Shown here piece by piece: positions 44,259 to 52,716 of a stretch of DNA of 64,000 nucleotides. The translations under genes and the position numbers were made by a program. Numbering within the stretch: the stretch's first letter is position 1; every line of letters begins with the position of its first letter. The stretch spans positions 1 through 64,000 of the forward strand of contig JACPOU010000014.1 in assembly GCA_016191345.1 (NCBI GenBank). The letters run 5' to 3'. Under the pieces are notes generated by a model. The model had not been told where the DNA came from, ran no database searches, and worked only from the letters and a program-made list of their open reading frames with translations. This stretch comes from Chloroflexota bacterium (GTDB taxonomy: Bacteria > Chloroflexota > Limnocylindria > Limnocylindrales > CSP1-4).

Positions 44259-44965
44259 GGATCCTCGGTCGGTTCGCCGAGGAGCGTCGGTGGCTCCTCC
44301 AGCGGCAGGATCAGGCCGGGCCCGTCGTTCCGCACATCGTTCACGGCGCGACTGACAGGGTAGAGGGCGAGGACGCCCACCTCGGCCGGGACGAGCAGGC
44401 CATTGAGCTCGCCCGGGTCCGGCAGGGTCGGATCCAGCCACCGATCCCAGGCTTCCGGCGGCACGACGACGGGCATCCGGTTGTGGATCGGTCGGATGAG
44501 GTCGTTCGGTCCCGTCGTCACGATCGTGAAGGTACGGCGGACTTCCTCGGTCTCGGGGTCGCGCCAGCCGGCCCACAGACCCGCCAGGGCGAGCGGTCGA
44601 CCGTCGGTCCTGACAACCCGGAATGGCTGCCGCGCCTTGCCGTCGCGTCGCCATTCGTAGAAGGAGTCCACCGGGACGAGGCAGCGGCGCTTCTTCAGCG
44701 CGGCACGGAAGGCGGGGGACGTCGAGAGCGTCTCGGCCCGGGCGTTGAACATCCGGCTGCCGACGCTGGCGCTGTCGGCCCAATGGGGGATGAGGCCCCA
44801 GCGGAACGCCGTCAGCGCGCGCTGGTCCTCGCGCTGGACGACGACGGCGGCCTCGTCGGTGGGGGCCACATTGAAGCGGTTGCCGGGCGCGAGGACGCGG
44901 TCCTCGGCCTCGAAGATCTCCGCGAGCTCCGAGGTCGGGCGCTCCTGGGTGAACCGTCCGCACAT
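44255..44965 (-). CDS. SRAP/YedK-family DNA-protein crosslinking protein
   Basis: This 236-residue protein belongs to the SRAP (HMCES/YedK) family, which shields abasic sites in single-stranded DNA by a covalent link through Cys2. It starts MCGRFTQ, so Cys2 becomes N-terminal after Met removal. Other hallmarks are RFNVAPTDEAAVV, FRWGLIPHWA, FNARAET, KRRCLVPVDSFYEW, and IHNRMPVVVPPEAWDRWLD with the catalytic His. Initiation at 44965 is required by Cys2; the longer ORF-track start is wrong. It is divergent from the rhomboid gene across 25 bp, and the two 3' ends near 44258 overlap by 4 nt with the PfkB-like gene. Confidence 0.95.
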   Translation of the reverse strand: MCGRFTQERPTSELAEIFEAEDRVLAPGNRFNVAPTDEAAVVVQREDQRALTAFRWGLIPHWADSASVGSRMFNARAETLSTSPAFRAALKKRRCLVPVDSFYEWRRDGKARQPFRVVRTDGRPLALAGLWAGWRDPETEEVRRTFTIVTTGPNDLIRPIHNRMPVVVPPEAWDRWLDPTLPDPGELNGLLVPAEVGVLALYPVSRAVNDVRNDGPGLILPLEEPPTLLGEPTEDP

Positions 44966-44973
44966 CGCGCGTC

Positions 44974-44983
44974 CAAGTATCCT
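44974..44983. promoter_or_regulatory. Overlapping divergent -10 boxes between the SRAP and rhomboid genes
   Basis: Within a 25-bp divergent gap, TATCCT (44978-44983, +) lies 7 nt before the rhomboid ATG. TACTTG (minus strand, 44979-44974) lies 8 nt before the SRAP ATG. The two hexamers share two base pairs, so the two transcripts would probably exclude each other. Confidence 0.4.
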
Positions 44984-44990
44984 CCGGCCG

Positions 44991-46187
44991 ATGGATCCGC
45001 ACGCCGCCGGCGACCTCCCGGCCGACCTCGAGGCCGCCCTGGCGACCCCGGGCCCGTTGCCACGATCGACGGCCCTGGCCCTCGTGGAGCGCGGCCGCAC
45101 CCAGCTCGACGACGGCGAGTTCGAGGGCGCCGCCCGGAGCTTCTCCCGGGTGACGGGGTTCGACGACGTTGCCATCACGGCCTCCGCGCTCCTCGGCCTC
45201 GGCGAGGCCTTCTACCGCCTCGACCTCGAGGACGATGCCGTCGCCAGCTGGGAGGAGGTGCTCCTCCTGCCGGAGAGCCCCAGCACCTACGCCGCGTGGC
45301 GGAACGTCGCGGCGGCCCGCGTCCGCGGCGGCAATCTGGCCGGCGCGATCACGGCGTATCGCGAGGCGGACCGGCGAGCCCCGCTGGAGCACAAGGCGGA
45401 AATCGCGGCCCGCCTCGGCTGGCTCGCCAAGGAGACGGGCAACGCCGGGGCCGCACGCCGCTACTTCGCCCGCAGCCGCGGCCATGGACCGGCCGTCCCG
45501 CTGGCCTACGTGATCCTCGGCCTGACGGTCGTCGTCTCGTTCCTGGCGCTCTCGAACGACGGCCTCGAGGTCTTCCGCGGCCTCGAGCTCGACAAGGCGA
45601 AGCTCGCCGGCGGCGAGCTCTACCGGCTCGTCACGGCCAGCCTCGTGCACGTCAACATCGTCCATCTCGCGCTGAACATGTACGCCCTGTACCTCCTGGG
45701 CCCCCTCGTCGAGGGGATCTGGGGCACGCCGACCTTCGGGCTCTTCTACGTCCTGACGGCCGTGGCCGCCTCCACGGCCAGCTTCTTCTTCTCGCCGATG
45801 GAGAGCGTCGGCGCCTCGGGTGCGATCTTCGGCCTCGTCGGCGTCCTGCTCGCCGGCACCCGCGTCCACCATCCGGTGCTCGATGCCCGGGCCCGGGCGA
45901 TCGTTCCCCAGCTCGGCACGATCGTCCTCGTCAACCTCGCCTTCGGCTTCCTGTTCGCCGACCAGATCGACAACGCGGCCCACATCGGCGGACTTGCCGC
46001 CGGCCTGTGGCTCGGGTTCTTCGTGCCGCCGGGCCGGGTTCCGGGCCTCTGGGCGCTCCGGAGTGCTGCCCTGCCGGCAGGCGGTCGCCCGTGGGCCGGC
46101 ATGGGTCTGGCGGCCCTCGGGATCCTCGTGCTCGTCGCCGCGATCCTCGCCGTCCTCGTCGTCCGGAAGGTTCCGCCGTTCTCGTAG
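44991..46187 (+). CDS. Rhomboid intramembrane serine protease with N-terminal TPR region
   Basis: This 398-residue protein has an N-terminal cytosolic helical-repeat region (about 25-165; LVERGRTQLDDGEFEGAARSF and further TPR-like pairs) and then a rhomboid domain of six or seven transmembrane helices. The catalytic dyad is present: Ser276 in GASGAIFGLVG and His331 in AHIGGLAAG. The HVNIVHLALNMYALYLLGP loop holds the conserved Asn. Rhomboids cleave single-pass membrane proteins, so the membrane anti-sigma-like protein upstream is a conceivable substrate, though nothing in the sequence links them. TPR fusion probably serves partner binding. Confidence 0.92.
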   Translation: MDPHAAGDLPADLEAALATPGPLPRSTALALVERGRTQLDDGEFEGAARSFSRVTGFDDVAITASALLGLGEAFYRLDLEDDAVASWEEVLLLPESPSTYAAWRNVAAARVRGGNLAGAITAYREADRRAPLEHKAEIAARLGWLAKETGNAGAARRYFARSRGHGPAVPLAYVILGLTVVVSFLALSNDGLEVFRGLELDKAKLAGGELYRLVTASLVHVNIVHLALNMYALYLLGPLVEGIWGTPTFGLFYVLTAVAASTASFFFSPMESVGASGAIFGLVGVLLAGTRVHHPVLDARARAIVPQLGTIVLVNLAFGFLFADQIDNAAHIGGLAAGLWLGFFVPPGRVPGLWALRSAALPAGGRPWAGMGLAALGILVLVAAILAVLVVRKVPPFS

Positions 46188-46469
46188 CCGAGGCCGCGGA
46201 TCGCGACCCACGGCGTCAGCTGAGGTAGGCGCGCCGCTCGTCGCCGGGCCGGCGCCCGGCCGTCGGCACCGCCGACGCGCCCGTCCCGCGGCCGGCGCCC
46301 GGCCGTCGGCACCGTCGACCCGCCCGTCCCCCGGCCGCCGCGCTCCTCTCCCATCTCGGCGCCGAGGCCCGTGCCTCGCGACGGATGGCATCGATCTGCT
46401 GTCGTGGCCCTTCCGTCGCGCGGGACGTCGACCGGCCGGAGGGCGGCCCGGTGCTACGATCCGGCGCCG
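46188..46469. other. Intergenic stretch with a 43-bp direct repeat
   Basis: This 282-bp gap has no convincing ORF. It contains two copies of a 43-bp unit (46247-46289 and 46290-46332) rich in GGCGCC-like palindromic steps (GGCCGGCGCCCGGCC). It ends with the TACGAT box of the next gene. Confidence 0.65.
46455..46460 (+). promoter_or_regulatory. Candidate -10 box (TACGAT) of the MetE-like gene
   Basis: TACGAT lies 9 nt before the ATG at 46470, identical in sequence and spacing to the box before coxD. Confidence 0.45.
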
Positions 46470-47534
46470 ATGTTCGCCACCCTCCTCGGCGCACTGCCGC
46501 GCCCACCGCTCCCCGATGAGACGGCCAGTGTCGGCCGTGACCCCAGCTCGTCCGGGATCGCGCCCCGGCTCCTCGACGCACTGGTCCGACGGGTCCTCGA
46601 GGCACAGGCGTCGGCGGGCCTGGAGCTCCTCACCGATGGCCGGCTTCGATGGCCCGGCCCGTTCGGGCCGGCGATGGCGCTGGAGGGGATCGCGCCGCCG
46701 GGAGTTGCTCGGGATCCCTCCTCGATCGACGTTCATGCCGTCCCGAGGTGGCGCCGCCCGCTGACGGTGGAGGGCTGGCGCTTTGCCGCCGCCGAGGCGG
46801 GCATGCCCGTGAAGCAGGCGCTGCCGGGTCCCTACACCCTGGCTCGAAGGGCTCGTTCCGCGGCCGGCACGCCCGCACCGGACATCGACGCGACCGGCTT
46901 CGCCTTCGCGGCCGCGCTGCGGGCCGAGATCGGGGCGCTTGCCGAGGCCGGCTGCCCGGTCATCGAGATCGAGGAAGCCGACGCGCAGCACATCGGGGCG
47001 GACCCGCTGGAGCGGCGCCGCTTCCGCGACCTCCACGCGGCCCTCACCGACGGCCTGACGGGCGTCCACCTGTCCCTCGCGATCACCGGAGGCTCGGCGG
47101 ACGGGGCCGGCGCGGAGACGATTCTCGCTGCCCCCTATGCGAGCCTCGCGGTGGACCTCATCGACGGGCCCGACAACTGGCGGCTCGTCCGCGCCGCGCC
47201 GGGCGAACGCGGCATCGTCTGCGGCGCGCTCTCCGCGCGGCCTGAGGCCGACGAGGGCCCGGAGCTCCTGCTCTGGGCGGCCGCCTACGCGGCCTCGAGC
47301 AACGGCCGGGGTGCGGCTCGAACCGGCCTCGCGACGTCCGGCAGCCTCGCCCACCTGTCGTGGCCGGATGCGGAGCGGAAGCTCCGGCGGCTCGGCGACG
47401 CGGTCCGGATCGCCGCACTCCCGGAGGACGCCGCGCTCCGCCGGCTCGACCCGCGCGCGATCGACATCCGGAGTGCCGCGACAGGCGAGTACCGGCCAGC
47501 CCCGGAGCGAACGAGACCCCGCCCGAAGCGCTGA
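46470..47534 (+). CDS. MetE C-terminal-like TIM-barrel protein lacking zinc cysteines
   Basis: This 354-residue protein resembles the catalytic half of cobalamin-independent methionine synthase: LELLTDGRLRWPGPFGPAMALEGI, KQALPGPYTLAR and GCPVIEIEEADAQHI follow that barrel. In MetE the zinc ligands are HxC plus a later Cys. Here the first site reads VHLSLAITGG and the C-terminal site TSGSLAHLSWPDAERKL, so neither Cys is present. Zinc-activated homocysteine methylation is therefore unlikely in the usual form; another methyl transfer or a binding role is possible. It stands alone between the rhomboid and cox genes with its own TACGAT box. Confidence 0.7.
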   Translation: MFATLLGALPRPPLPDETASVGRDPSSSGIAPRLLDALVRRVLEAQASAGLELLTDGRLRWPGPFGPAMALEGIAPPGVARDPSSIDVHAVPRWRRPLTVEGWRFAAAEAGMPVKQALPGPYTLARRARSAAGTPAPDIDATGFAFAAALRAEIGALAEAGCPVIEIEEADAQHIGADPLERRRFRDLHAALTDGLTGVHLSLAITGGSADGAGAETILAAPYASLAVDLIDGPDNWRLVRAAPGERGIVCGALSARPEADEGPELLLWAAAYAASSNGRGAARTGLATSGSLAHLSWPDAERKLRRLGDAVRIAALPEDAALRRLDPRAIDIRSAATGEYRPAPERTRPRPKR

Positions 47535-47696
47535 ATCGGGTTGCCGGGCGCGCGCGAGAGGCGCATCATCGTCGCCTGCCCGGGGGTCGGGCGACCCTCC
47601 GGCCGCAATCGCGACGCGGCCACGGACGCCTCGCACTCCGGTCCGTCGACGCTCCAGGATCCACGTCTTCGTGCCCTGACGGAAGGAGGTCGGCCC

Positions 47697-48212
47697 GTGG
47701 CCGAGCACGTCTCGCTCGTCGTCAACGGTATTCCCCGCGAGGTGGACGTGGAGCCGAGGCGGCTCCTCGTCGAGCTCATCCGGGAGGACCTCGACCTCAC
47801 CGGCACCCACATCGCCTGCGACACGTCGCAGTGCGGCGCCTGCACCGTCCACGTCGACGGGCGGGCCGTGAAGTCCTGCACGATGCTCGCCGTCCAGGCG
47901 GACGGGGCGCAGGTCACCACGATCGAGGGGATGGCCACGCCGGAGGGGCTCCACCCGCTGCAGGCCGCGTTCTGGGAGCACCACGGGCTCCAGTGCGGCT
48001 TCTGCACGCCCGGGATGATCATGGCCGCCGCGGACCTGCTGGCCCGGACCACCGACCCCACCGACGACGAGATCCGCCACGCGATCGAGGGCAACTTCTG
48101 TCGCTGCACGGGCTACCAGAACATCGTCACCGCGATCCGCGCTGCCGCCGCCACGGTGCGCGCCGGCGTGCCGGCCCCCAGCGGCGCCGTCCAGCAGGGG
48201 AGCGCGTCATGA
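47697..48212 (+). CDS. coxS: CO dehydrogenase-type small subunit, 2x[2Fe-2S] (form II cluster)
   Basis: This 171-residue iron-sulfur subunit of a molybdenum hydroxylase passes electrons from molybdenum to FAD. The plant-type [2Fe-2S] site [15 protein letters not shown] with a following KSCTM lies in the N-terminal domain. The second cluster site uses CGFCTPGM and [10 protein letters not shown] in the helical domain. A near-perfect AAGGAGGT (47683-47690) 6 nt before the GTG fixes the start and removes the upstream part of the ORF-track entry. It overlaps the large-subunit gene by 4 nt. The S-L-M order is typical of form II (BMS-type) enzymes. Confidence 0.95.
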   Translation: MAEHVSLVVNGIPREVDVEPRRLLVELIREDLDLTGTHIACDTSQCGACTVHVDGRAVKSCTMLAVQADGAQVTTIEGMATPEGLHPLQAAFWEHHGLQCGFCTPGMIMAAADLLARTTDPTDDEIRHAIEGNFCRCTGYQNIVTAIRAAAATVRAGVPAPSGAVQQGSAS

Positions 48213-50611
48213 CCACGGACATGCTCGGCAAGCGCGTCAAGCGCGTCGAGGACCAGCGCCTCATCACCGGCAAGGGCCGTTACGTCGACGACATCAAGCT
48301 CCAGTCGATGGCGTACTGCGCCATCCTCCGCAGCCCGTATGCCCACGCCCGCATCCGGTCGATCGACACGAGCGGGGCGAAGGCGATGCCCGGCGTCCTC
48401 GACGTCATGACCGGCGCGGACGTCCCGTACAACCCCCTCCCGATGGCCTGGCCCGCGGGCGGCTCGGCGGGCATCCAGAACAACGTCAACACGCCCCGCG
48501 CGCTCGCCACGGACGACGTGAAATGGACCGGCGAGGGTGTCGCCGCGGTCATCGCCGAGACGCCCGAGCAGGCCTTCGACGCGATGGAGGCGATCGTCGT
48601 CGACTGGGAGCCGCTGCCCGCCGTCGTCGATGCCGAGGCGGCCATCCAGCCCGGTGCGCCGCAGCTCCACGAGAACGCGCCGAACAACGTCGTCTTCGAG
48701 TGGTCGGTCGGCGACAAGGCCGGCACCGACGCCGCGGTCGATGCGGCCGAGGTCGTCGTCCGGCAGCGGATCGTCAACCAGCGCCTCATCCCGAACCCGA
48801 TGGAGACCCGCGGCGACATCGGGCTCTACAACCCCGGCACGGACGAGTACACGATCTGGATGTCCAGCCAGACGCCGCACATCCAGCGGATCCTCCTGGC
48901 GATCTTCGTGATGGGCATCCCGGAGCACAAGCTCCGCTGCATCAGCCCGGACGTCGGCGGCGCGTTCGGGACGAAGATCTTCTGCTACGCGGACTACGTC
49001 GTCGTGCTCCTCGCCTCGAAGCGGATCGGCGGCCGGCCGGTCAAATGGGTCGAGAGCCGTCGCGAGAACTACCAGGCCACGATCCACGGCCGGGACCACA
49101 TCACCTACCTCGAGATCGCCGGCAGGCGCGACGGCGAGATCACGGGCCTCCGGGTCAGGACCCTGGCCAACCTCGGCGGCCGGCTCTCGACGATCGGCCC
49201 CGGCATCCCCACGACGCTCTACGCCCGTGTCCTGACCGGCTGCTACCGGATCCCGAACGTCCACGCGGAGGTGACCGGCGTCTACACGCACACCGTGTTC
49301 TTGGATGCCTATCGCGGCGCCGGCCGGCCGGAGGCGCCCTACGTCATCGAGCGGGCGATGGACCTCTTCGCGGCCGAGATCGGCATGGATCCGGCCGCGA
49401 TCCGGCGGAAGAACTTCATCGCCCCGGACCAGTTCCCGTACGAGAACCCCTCGGGGCTCGGGACGGCGTCCGGCGGGGCGAAGATCTACATCGACTCCGG
49501 CAACTACGAGCCGGCCCTCAACCGGGCGCTCGTCATGTCGGGCTACCTCGACGCCGAGGCGGCGAAGGCCGAGGCGCGCACGCGCGGCAAGTACCTCGGC
49601 TTCGGGCTCAGCTCCTACCTCGAGGTCTGCGGCGTCGCGCCGTCCAAGTGGATCGGCGCCGTCGGCGAGGGCTGGGGCGCCGCGATGTGGGAATCGGCGA
49701 ACATCAAGGTCCACCTGACGGGCAAGGTCGTCGTCACGATGGGCACCCAGCCGCAGGGCCAGGGCCACGAGACGACGTACGCCCAGGTCGTCGGCCACGA
49801 GCTCGGCATCCCGATCGAGGACATCGTCGTCCAGCACTCGGACACGCAGGGGACGCCGTTCGGCTACGGCTCGTACGGCAGCCGGACCTCGTCGGTCGGG
49901 AGCACCGCCGCGATCAAGGCCGCCGGGAAGATCCGCGACAAGGCCCGGCGCTACGCCGCCCACATGCTCGAGGCCTCGGTCGAGGATATCGAGATCGATG
50001 GCGCGGAGTACCGGGTCAAGGGCTCCCCGGACAAGAAGAAGACGTTCCAGGAGATCGCGTTCGCGCTCGACCTCGCCTTCGATGCCCCCGAGGGCATGGA
50101 GCCGTACCTCGACGAGACGGCCTACTATGACACCCCGAACTGCACCTGGCCGTTCGGGACGCACGTCGCCGTCGTCGAGATCGACGAGGCGACCGGCTTC
50201 ACGGACCTCGTGAAGTACGTCGCGGTGGACGACGTGGGCAACAAGATCAACCCGATGATCGTCGACGGCCAGCTCCACGGCGGCATCGTCCAGGGCGTCG
50301 GCCAGGCGCTCTGGGAAGGTGCCGTCTACGCGGACGACGGCCAGCTCCTCACCGGATCCATGCTCGACTACGCCGTCCCGCGCGCCTCCTGGCTGCCCCA
50401 GCTGGAGCTCGACGAGACGGTGACGCCCTCGCCGGTCAACCCGCTCGGCGTCAAGGGCGTCGGCGAGGCCGGCGCCATCGCGAGCACCGCCGCTGTCGCC
50501 AACGCCGTCGGCGACGCCCTCCGCCCGATCGGCATCCGCCACCTCGACATGCCGCTCACGCCCCAGCGGGTGTGGAAGGCGATCCAGGCCGCGAAGGGAG
50601 CCCAGGCATGA
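48209..50611 (+). CDS. coxL: Molybdenum hydroxylase large subunit, form II CO dehydrogenase type
   Basis: This 800-residue catalytic subunit of the xanthine oxidase family binds the molybdopterin cytosine dinucleotide cofactor. The active-site loop reads AYRGAGR (Gly370 where form I has the copper-ligand Cys), which is the form II signature. Other hallmarks are [19 protein letters not shown], the ISSYLEV-like region, [29 protein letters not shown], and the catalytic Glu in KGVGEAGA. Form II enzymes have been linked to CO oxidation in some bacteria but may also act on other small substrates, so the substrate is uncertain. It overlaps both coxS and coxM by ATGA, forming one operon. Confidence 0.93.
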   Translation: MTTDMLGKRVKRVEDQRLITGKGRYVDDIKLQSMAYCAILRSPYAHARIRSIDTSGAKAMPGVLDVMTGADVPYNPLPMAWPAGGSAGIQNNVNTPRALATDDVKWTGEGVAAVIAETPEQAFDAMEAIVVDWEPLPAVVDAEAAIQPGAPQLHENAPNNVVFEWSVGDKAGTDAAVDAAEVVVRQRIVNQRLIPNPMETRGDIGLYNPGTDEYTIWMSSQTPHIQRILLAIFVMGIPEHKLRCISPDVGGAFGTKIFCYADYVVVLLASKRIGGRPVKWVESRRENYQATIHGRDHITYLEIAGRRDGEITGLRVRTLANLGGRLSTIGPGIPTTLYARVLTGCYRIPNVHAEVTGVYTHTVFLDAYRGAGRPEAPYVIERAMDLFAAEIGMDPAAIRRKNFIAPDQFPYENPSGLGTASGGAKIYIDSGNYEPALNRALVMSGYLDAEAAKAEARTRGKYLGFGLSSYLEVCGVAPSKWIGAVGEGWGAAMWESANIKVHLTGKVVVTMGTQPQGQGHETTYAQVVGHELGIPIEDIVVQHSDTQGTPFGYGSYGSRTSSVGSTAAIKAAGKIRDKARRYAAHMLEASVEDIEIDGAEYRVKGSPDKKKTFQEIAFALDLAFDAPEGMEPYLDETAYYDTPNCTWPFGTHVAVVEIDEATGFTDLVKYVAVDDVGNKINPMIVDGQLHGGIVQGVGQALWEGAVYADDGQLLTGSMLDYAVPRASWLPQLELDETVTPSPVNPLGVKGVGEAGAIASTAAVANAVGDALRPIGIRHLDMPLTPQRVWKAIQAAKGAQA

Positions 50612-51462
50612 TCCCCGCCGCATTCGACTACGTCCGGGCCACCTCGCTCGACGACGCCCTCGCCCGCCTCGCCGCGGGTTCCGGCTCGGCGAAGGCCATC
50701 GCCGGTGGCCAGAGCATCCTGCCGCTCATGAAGCTCCGGCTCGCGCGGCCGGAGCTGCTCGTGGACATCGGACGGCTCGGGGAGCTGCGAGGGGTCCGGC
50801 GCCTGCCCGACGGCCGCGTGGCCGTGGGCGCGCTGACGACCTACGACGAGATGCTCCGCGACGACACGCTGCGCCAGTACGGCCTCCTCGTCGACGCGCT
50901 GCCGAACATCGGCGACGTCCAGGTCCGGAACCGGGGCACGATCGGCGGGTCCATCGCCCATGCCGATCCGGCATCGGACTTGCCGGCGATCCTCCTCGCC
51001 CTGGACGCGGAGATCGTGGCGCGCTCCGCGCGCGACGAGCGGGTCATCGCGGCGACGAGCTTCTTCGAGGGCCCGTTCACGAGCGTCCTCGAGCCCGACG
51101 AGCTGATCACGGAGGTCCGCCTGCCGGGGGGTCGCGACGACGTGGCGTCCGCGTACCGGGCCTTCGAGCAGCCTGCGAGCGGCTACTCGATCGCCGCCGT
51201 CGCGGCGATCGTTGGCGGCCACGATGGGACCCGCTGGAACTTCTGCTCGGTCGGCGTCACCGGGGTCGGGGATCACCCCTACCGGGCCTCGGCCGTGGAG
51301 CAGGCGGTCCGCGAGGGGGCGCCGTTCGACGAGGCCGCCGTGCATGCCAGCCAGGGCCAGGCCGTGGCGTCGGACATCCATGCCGACCGGGAGTATCGGA
51401 TCCATGTCGCGAGCGTGATCGTGCGACGCGCGCTGGAGGCAGCGGCGGTGCGGCTCGGGTGA
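50608..51462 (+). CDS. coxM: CO dehydrogenase-type FAD subunit (form II cluster)
   Basis: This 284-residue medium subunit has the FAD-binding motifs [18 protein letters not shown] and TIGGSIAHADPASDLPA, as in CoxM proteins. It accepts electrons from the iron-sulfur subunit and passes them to the respiratory chain. The ATG overlaps the coxL stop (ATGA). The C-terminal domain is shorter and more variable than in the second copy (56874). A 322-bp gap separates it from the accessory genes, so those may be transcribed separately. Confidence 0.93.
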   Translation: MIPAAFDYVRATSLDDALARLAAGSGSAKAIAGGQSILPLMKLRLARPELLVDIGRLGELRGVRRLPDGRVAVGALTTYDEMLRDDTLRQYGLLVDALPNIGDVQVRNRGTIGGSIAHADPASDLPAILLALDAEIVARSARDERVIAATSFFEGPFTSVLEPDELITEVRLPGGRDDVASAYRAFEQPASGYSIAAVAAIVGGHDGTRWNFCSVGVTGVGDHPYRASAVEQAVREGAPFDEAAVHASQGQAVASDIHADREYRIHVASVIVRRALEAAAVRLG

Positions 51463-51784
51463 TCCGCCCCCGCGGCACCCCGCCGCGCCCGCCGACCTCC
51501 TGTTGCCCCGTCGCTCCCGCCGCACCCCGGTCGTTGCCAGATACGAATGCGGATCGTGTTGGGCGCGGCCTGTCACTTCGACGGCCGGCGGGGCGGTCCG
51601 CCGTGAGCGTGGCTGCGGAAGCCTGGGCTGCACTTGAGGCGCCGATCGACCGATTTCCGCACCTACCACGACGGGGGTTCGTAGCTGGAGGCGATCTGCG
51701 GCTTCTGCGGCGGTACGACGACGCTGGTTCGTACCCGGTGGCCGCGGACCTCTCCCACGAGCGGCCTGCTACGATCGCGACCCG
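51463..51784. other. Intergenic stretch, no gene seen
   Basis: I find no convincing ORF here; the ORF-track entry at 51459-51788 is Arg/Pro-rich and lacks a start signal. The only feature I support is the TACGAT box at 51770-51775 feeding coxD. The change from a well-packed operon to an open gap marks the boundary between the structural (form II) and accessory cox genes. Confidence 0.6.
51770..51775 (+). promoter_or_regulatory. Candidate -10 box (TACGAT) of coxD
   Basis: TACGAT lies 9 nt before the ATG at 51785, the same box and spacing as for the MetE-like gene. Confidence 0.45.
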
Positions 51785-52687
51785 ATGACGACGCCCCTGA
51801 GCTCCACCGACGCGATCACCGAGGCCTTCCGCGAGCGCGGCTACATCGCCGATCGCTCGATCGCGACCGCGGTATTCCTTGGTCTGGAGCTGGGACGGCC
51901 GCTGCTCCTCGAGGGCGAGGCCGGCGTCGGCAAGACGGAGCTCGCGAAGGTCCTCGCCAGCTCCCTCGGCACGCGCCTCATCCGGCTCCAGTGCTACGAG
52001 GGCCTGGACGTCAACACCGCGGTCTACGAGTGGAACTACCCGCGCCAGATGCTCGAGATCCGGCTCCTCGAGGCCCGCGGCCAGGCGGACCACGCGACCG
52101 CCCACGACATCTTCGGCCCGGAGTTCCTCATCAAGCGGCCGCTCCTCCAGGCCCTCGAGGCGGGCGCGGACGGCGAGCCGCCGGTCCTCCTCATCGACGA
52201 GATCGACCGGGCGGACGAGGAATTCGAGGCCTATCTCCTCGAGATCCTGTCCGACTTCCAGGTCACCGTGCCGGAAATCGGGACGATCAAGGCGGAGCGT
52301 CCGCCCCGCGTGATCCTGACCTCCAACCGCACACGCGAGGTCCACGACGCCCTGAAGCGTCGCTGCCTCTACCACTGGATCGACTACCCGTCGGCGGCCA
52401 AGGAGTTCGAGATCGTCCAGGCCCGCCTGCCGCAGGCGTCGGAGCAGCTCGCCCAAGCCGTCGTCGCGTTCGTCCACCGGCTCCGCGAGGCCGACCTCAC
52501 GAAGGTGCCCGGGATCGCCGAGACGCTCGACTGGGCCGCCGCGCTGATGGCCCTGGGCGCGACCGAGCTGACGCCGGCTGTCGTCGACGAGACCCTCGGC
52601 GTGGTCCTCAAGTACGAGGAGGACATCCGGCAGATCCGCGGCGAGACCGTGAAGAGCTACCTCGCCGAGGCGCCGGCCGGCCGCTGA
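51785..52687 (+). CDS. coxD: MoxR-type AAA+ ATPase, CoxD-like
   Basis: This 300-residue AAA+ chaperone of the MoxR type has Walker A GEAGVGKT (44-51), Walker B PPVLLIDEIDRADEEFEAYLLEIL and sensor ILTSNRTREVHDALKRRCLYHWIDYP. In CO-oxidising bacteria CoxD with CoxE is needed to insert sulfur and copper into the molybdenum-copper site of form I CO dehydrogenase. Here it stands between the form II and form I structural genes, just before coxE. It starts leaderless-like behind a TACGAT box. Confidence 0.93.
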   Translation: MTTPLSSTDAITEAFRERGYIADRSIATAVFLGLELGRPLLLEGEAGVGKTELAKVLASSLGTRLIRLQCYEGLDVNTAVYEWNYPRQMLEIRLLEARGQADHATAHDIFGPEFLIKRPLLQALEAGADGEPPVLLIDEIDRADEEFEAYLLEILSDFQVTVPEIGTIKAERPPRVILTSNRTREVHDALKRRCLYHWIDYPSAAKEFEIVQARLPQASEQLAQAVVAFVHRLREADLTKVPGIAETLDWAAALMALGATELTPAVVDETLGVVLKYEEDIRQIRGETVKSYLAEAPAGR

Positions 52688-52716
52688 GGCCGGCCCCGCG
52701 GGCAGCGGACCTGGCA

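Noticed and set aside
43677-48080. 1467-codon open frame on the minus strand
   Set aside because: It lies antisense to five well-supported genes, has shadow-type composition (Arg/Gly/Asp-rich) and no recognisable domain. Long antisense frames are common in DNA of this GC content.
48113-50623. 836-codon minus-strand ORF opposite coxL
   Set aside because: It is an exact antisense shadow of the form II large-subunit gene, with no start signal or domain.
51459-51788. 109-codon ORF between coxM and coxD
   Set aside because: It is Pro/Arg-rich, has no ribosome site and no family resemblance, and overlaps the ends of both neighbours.
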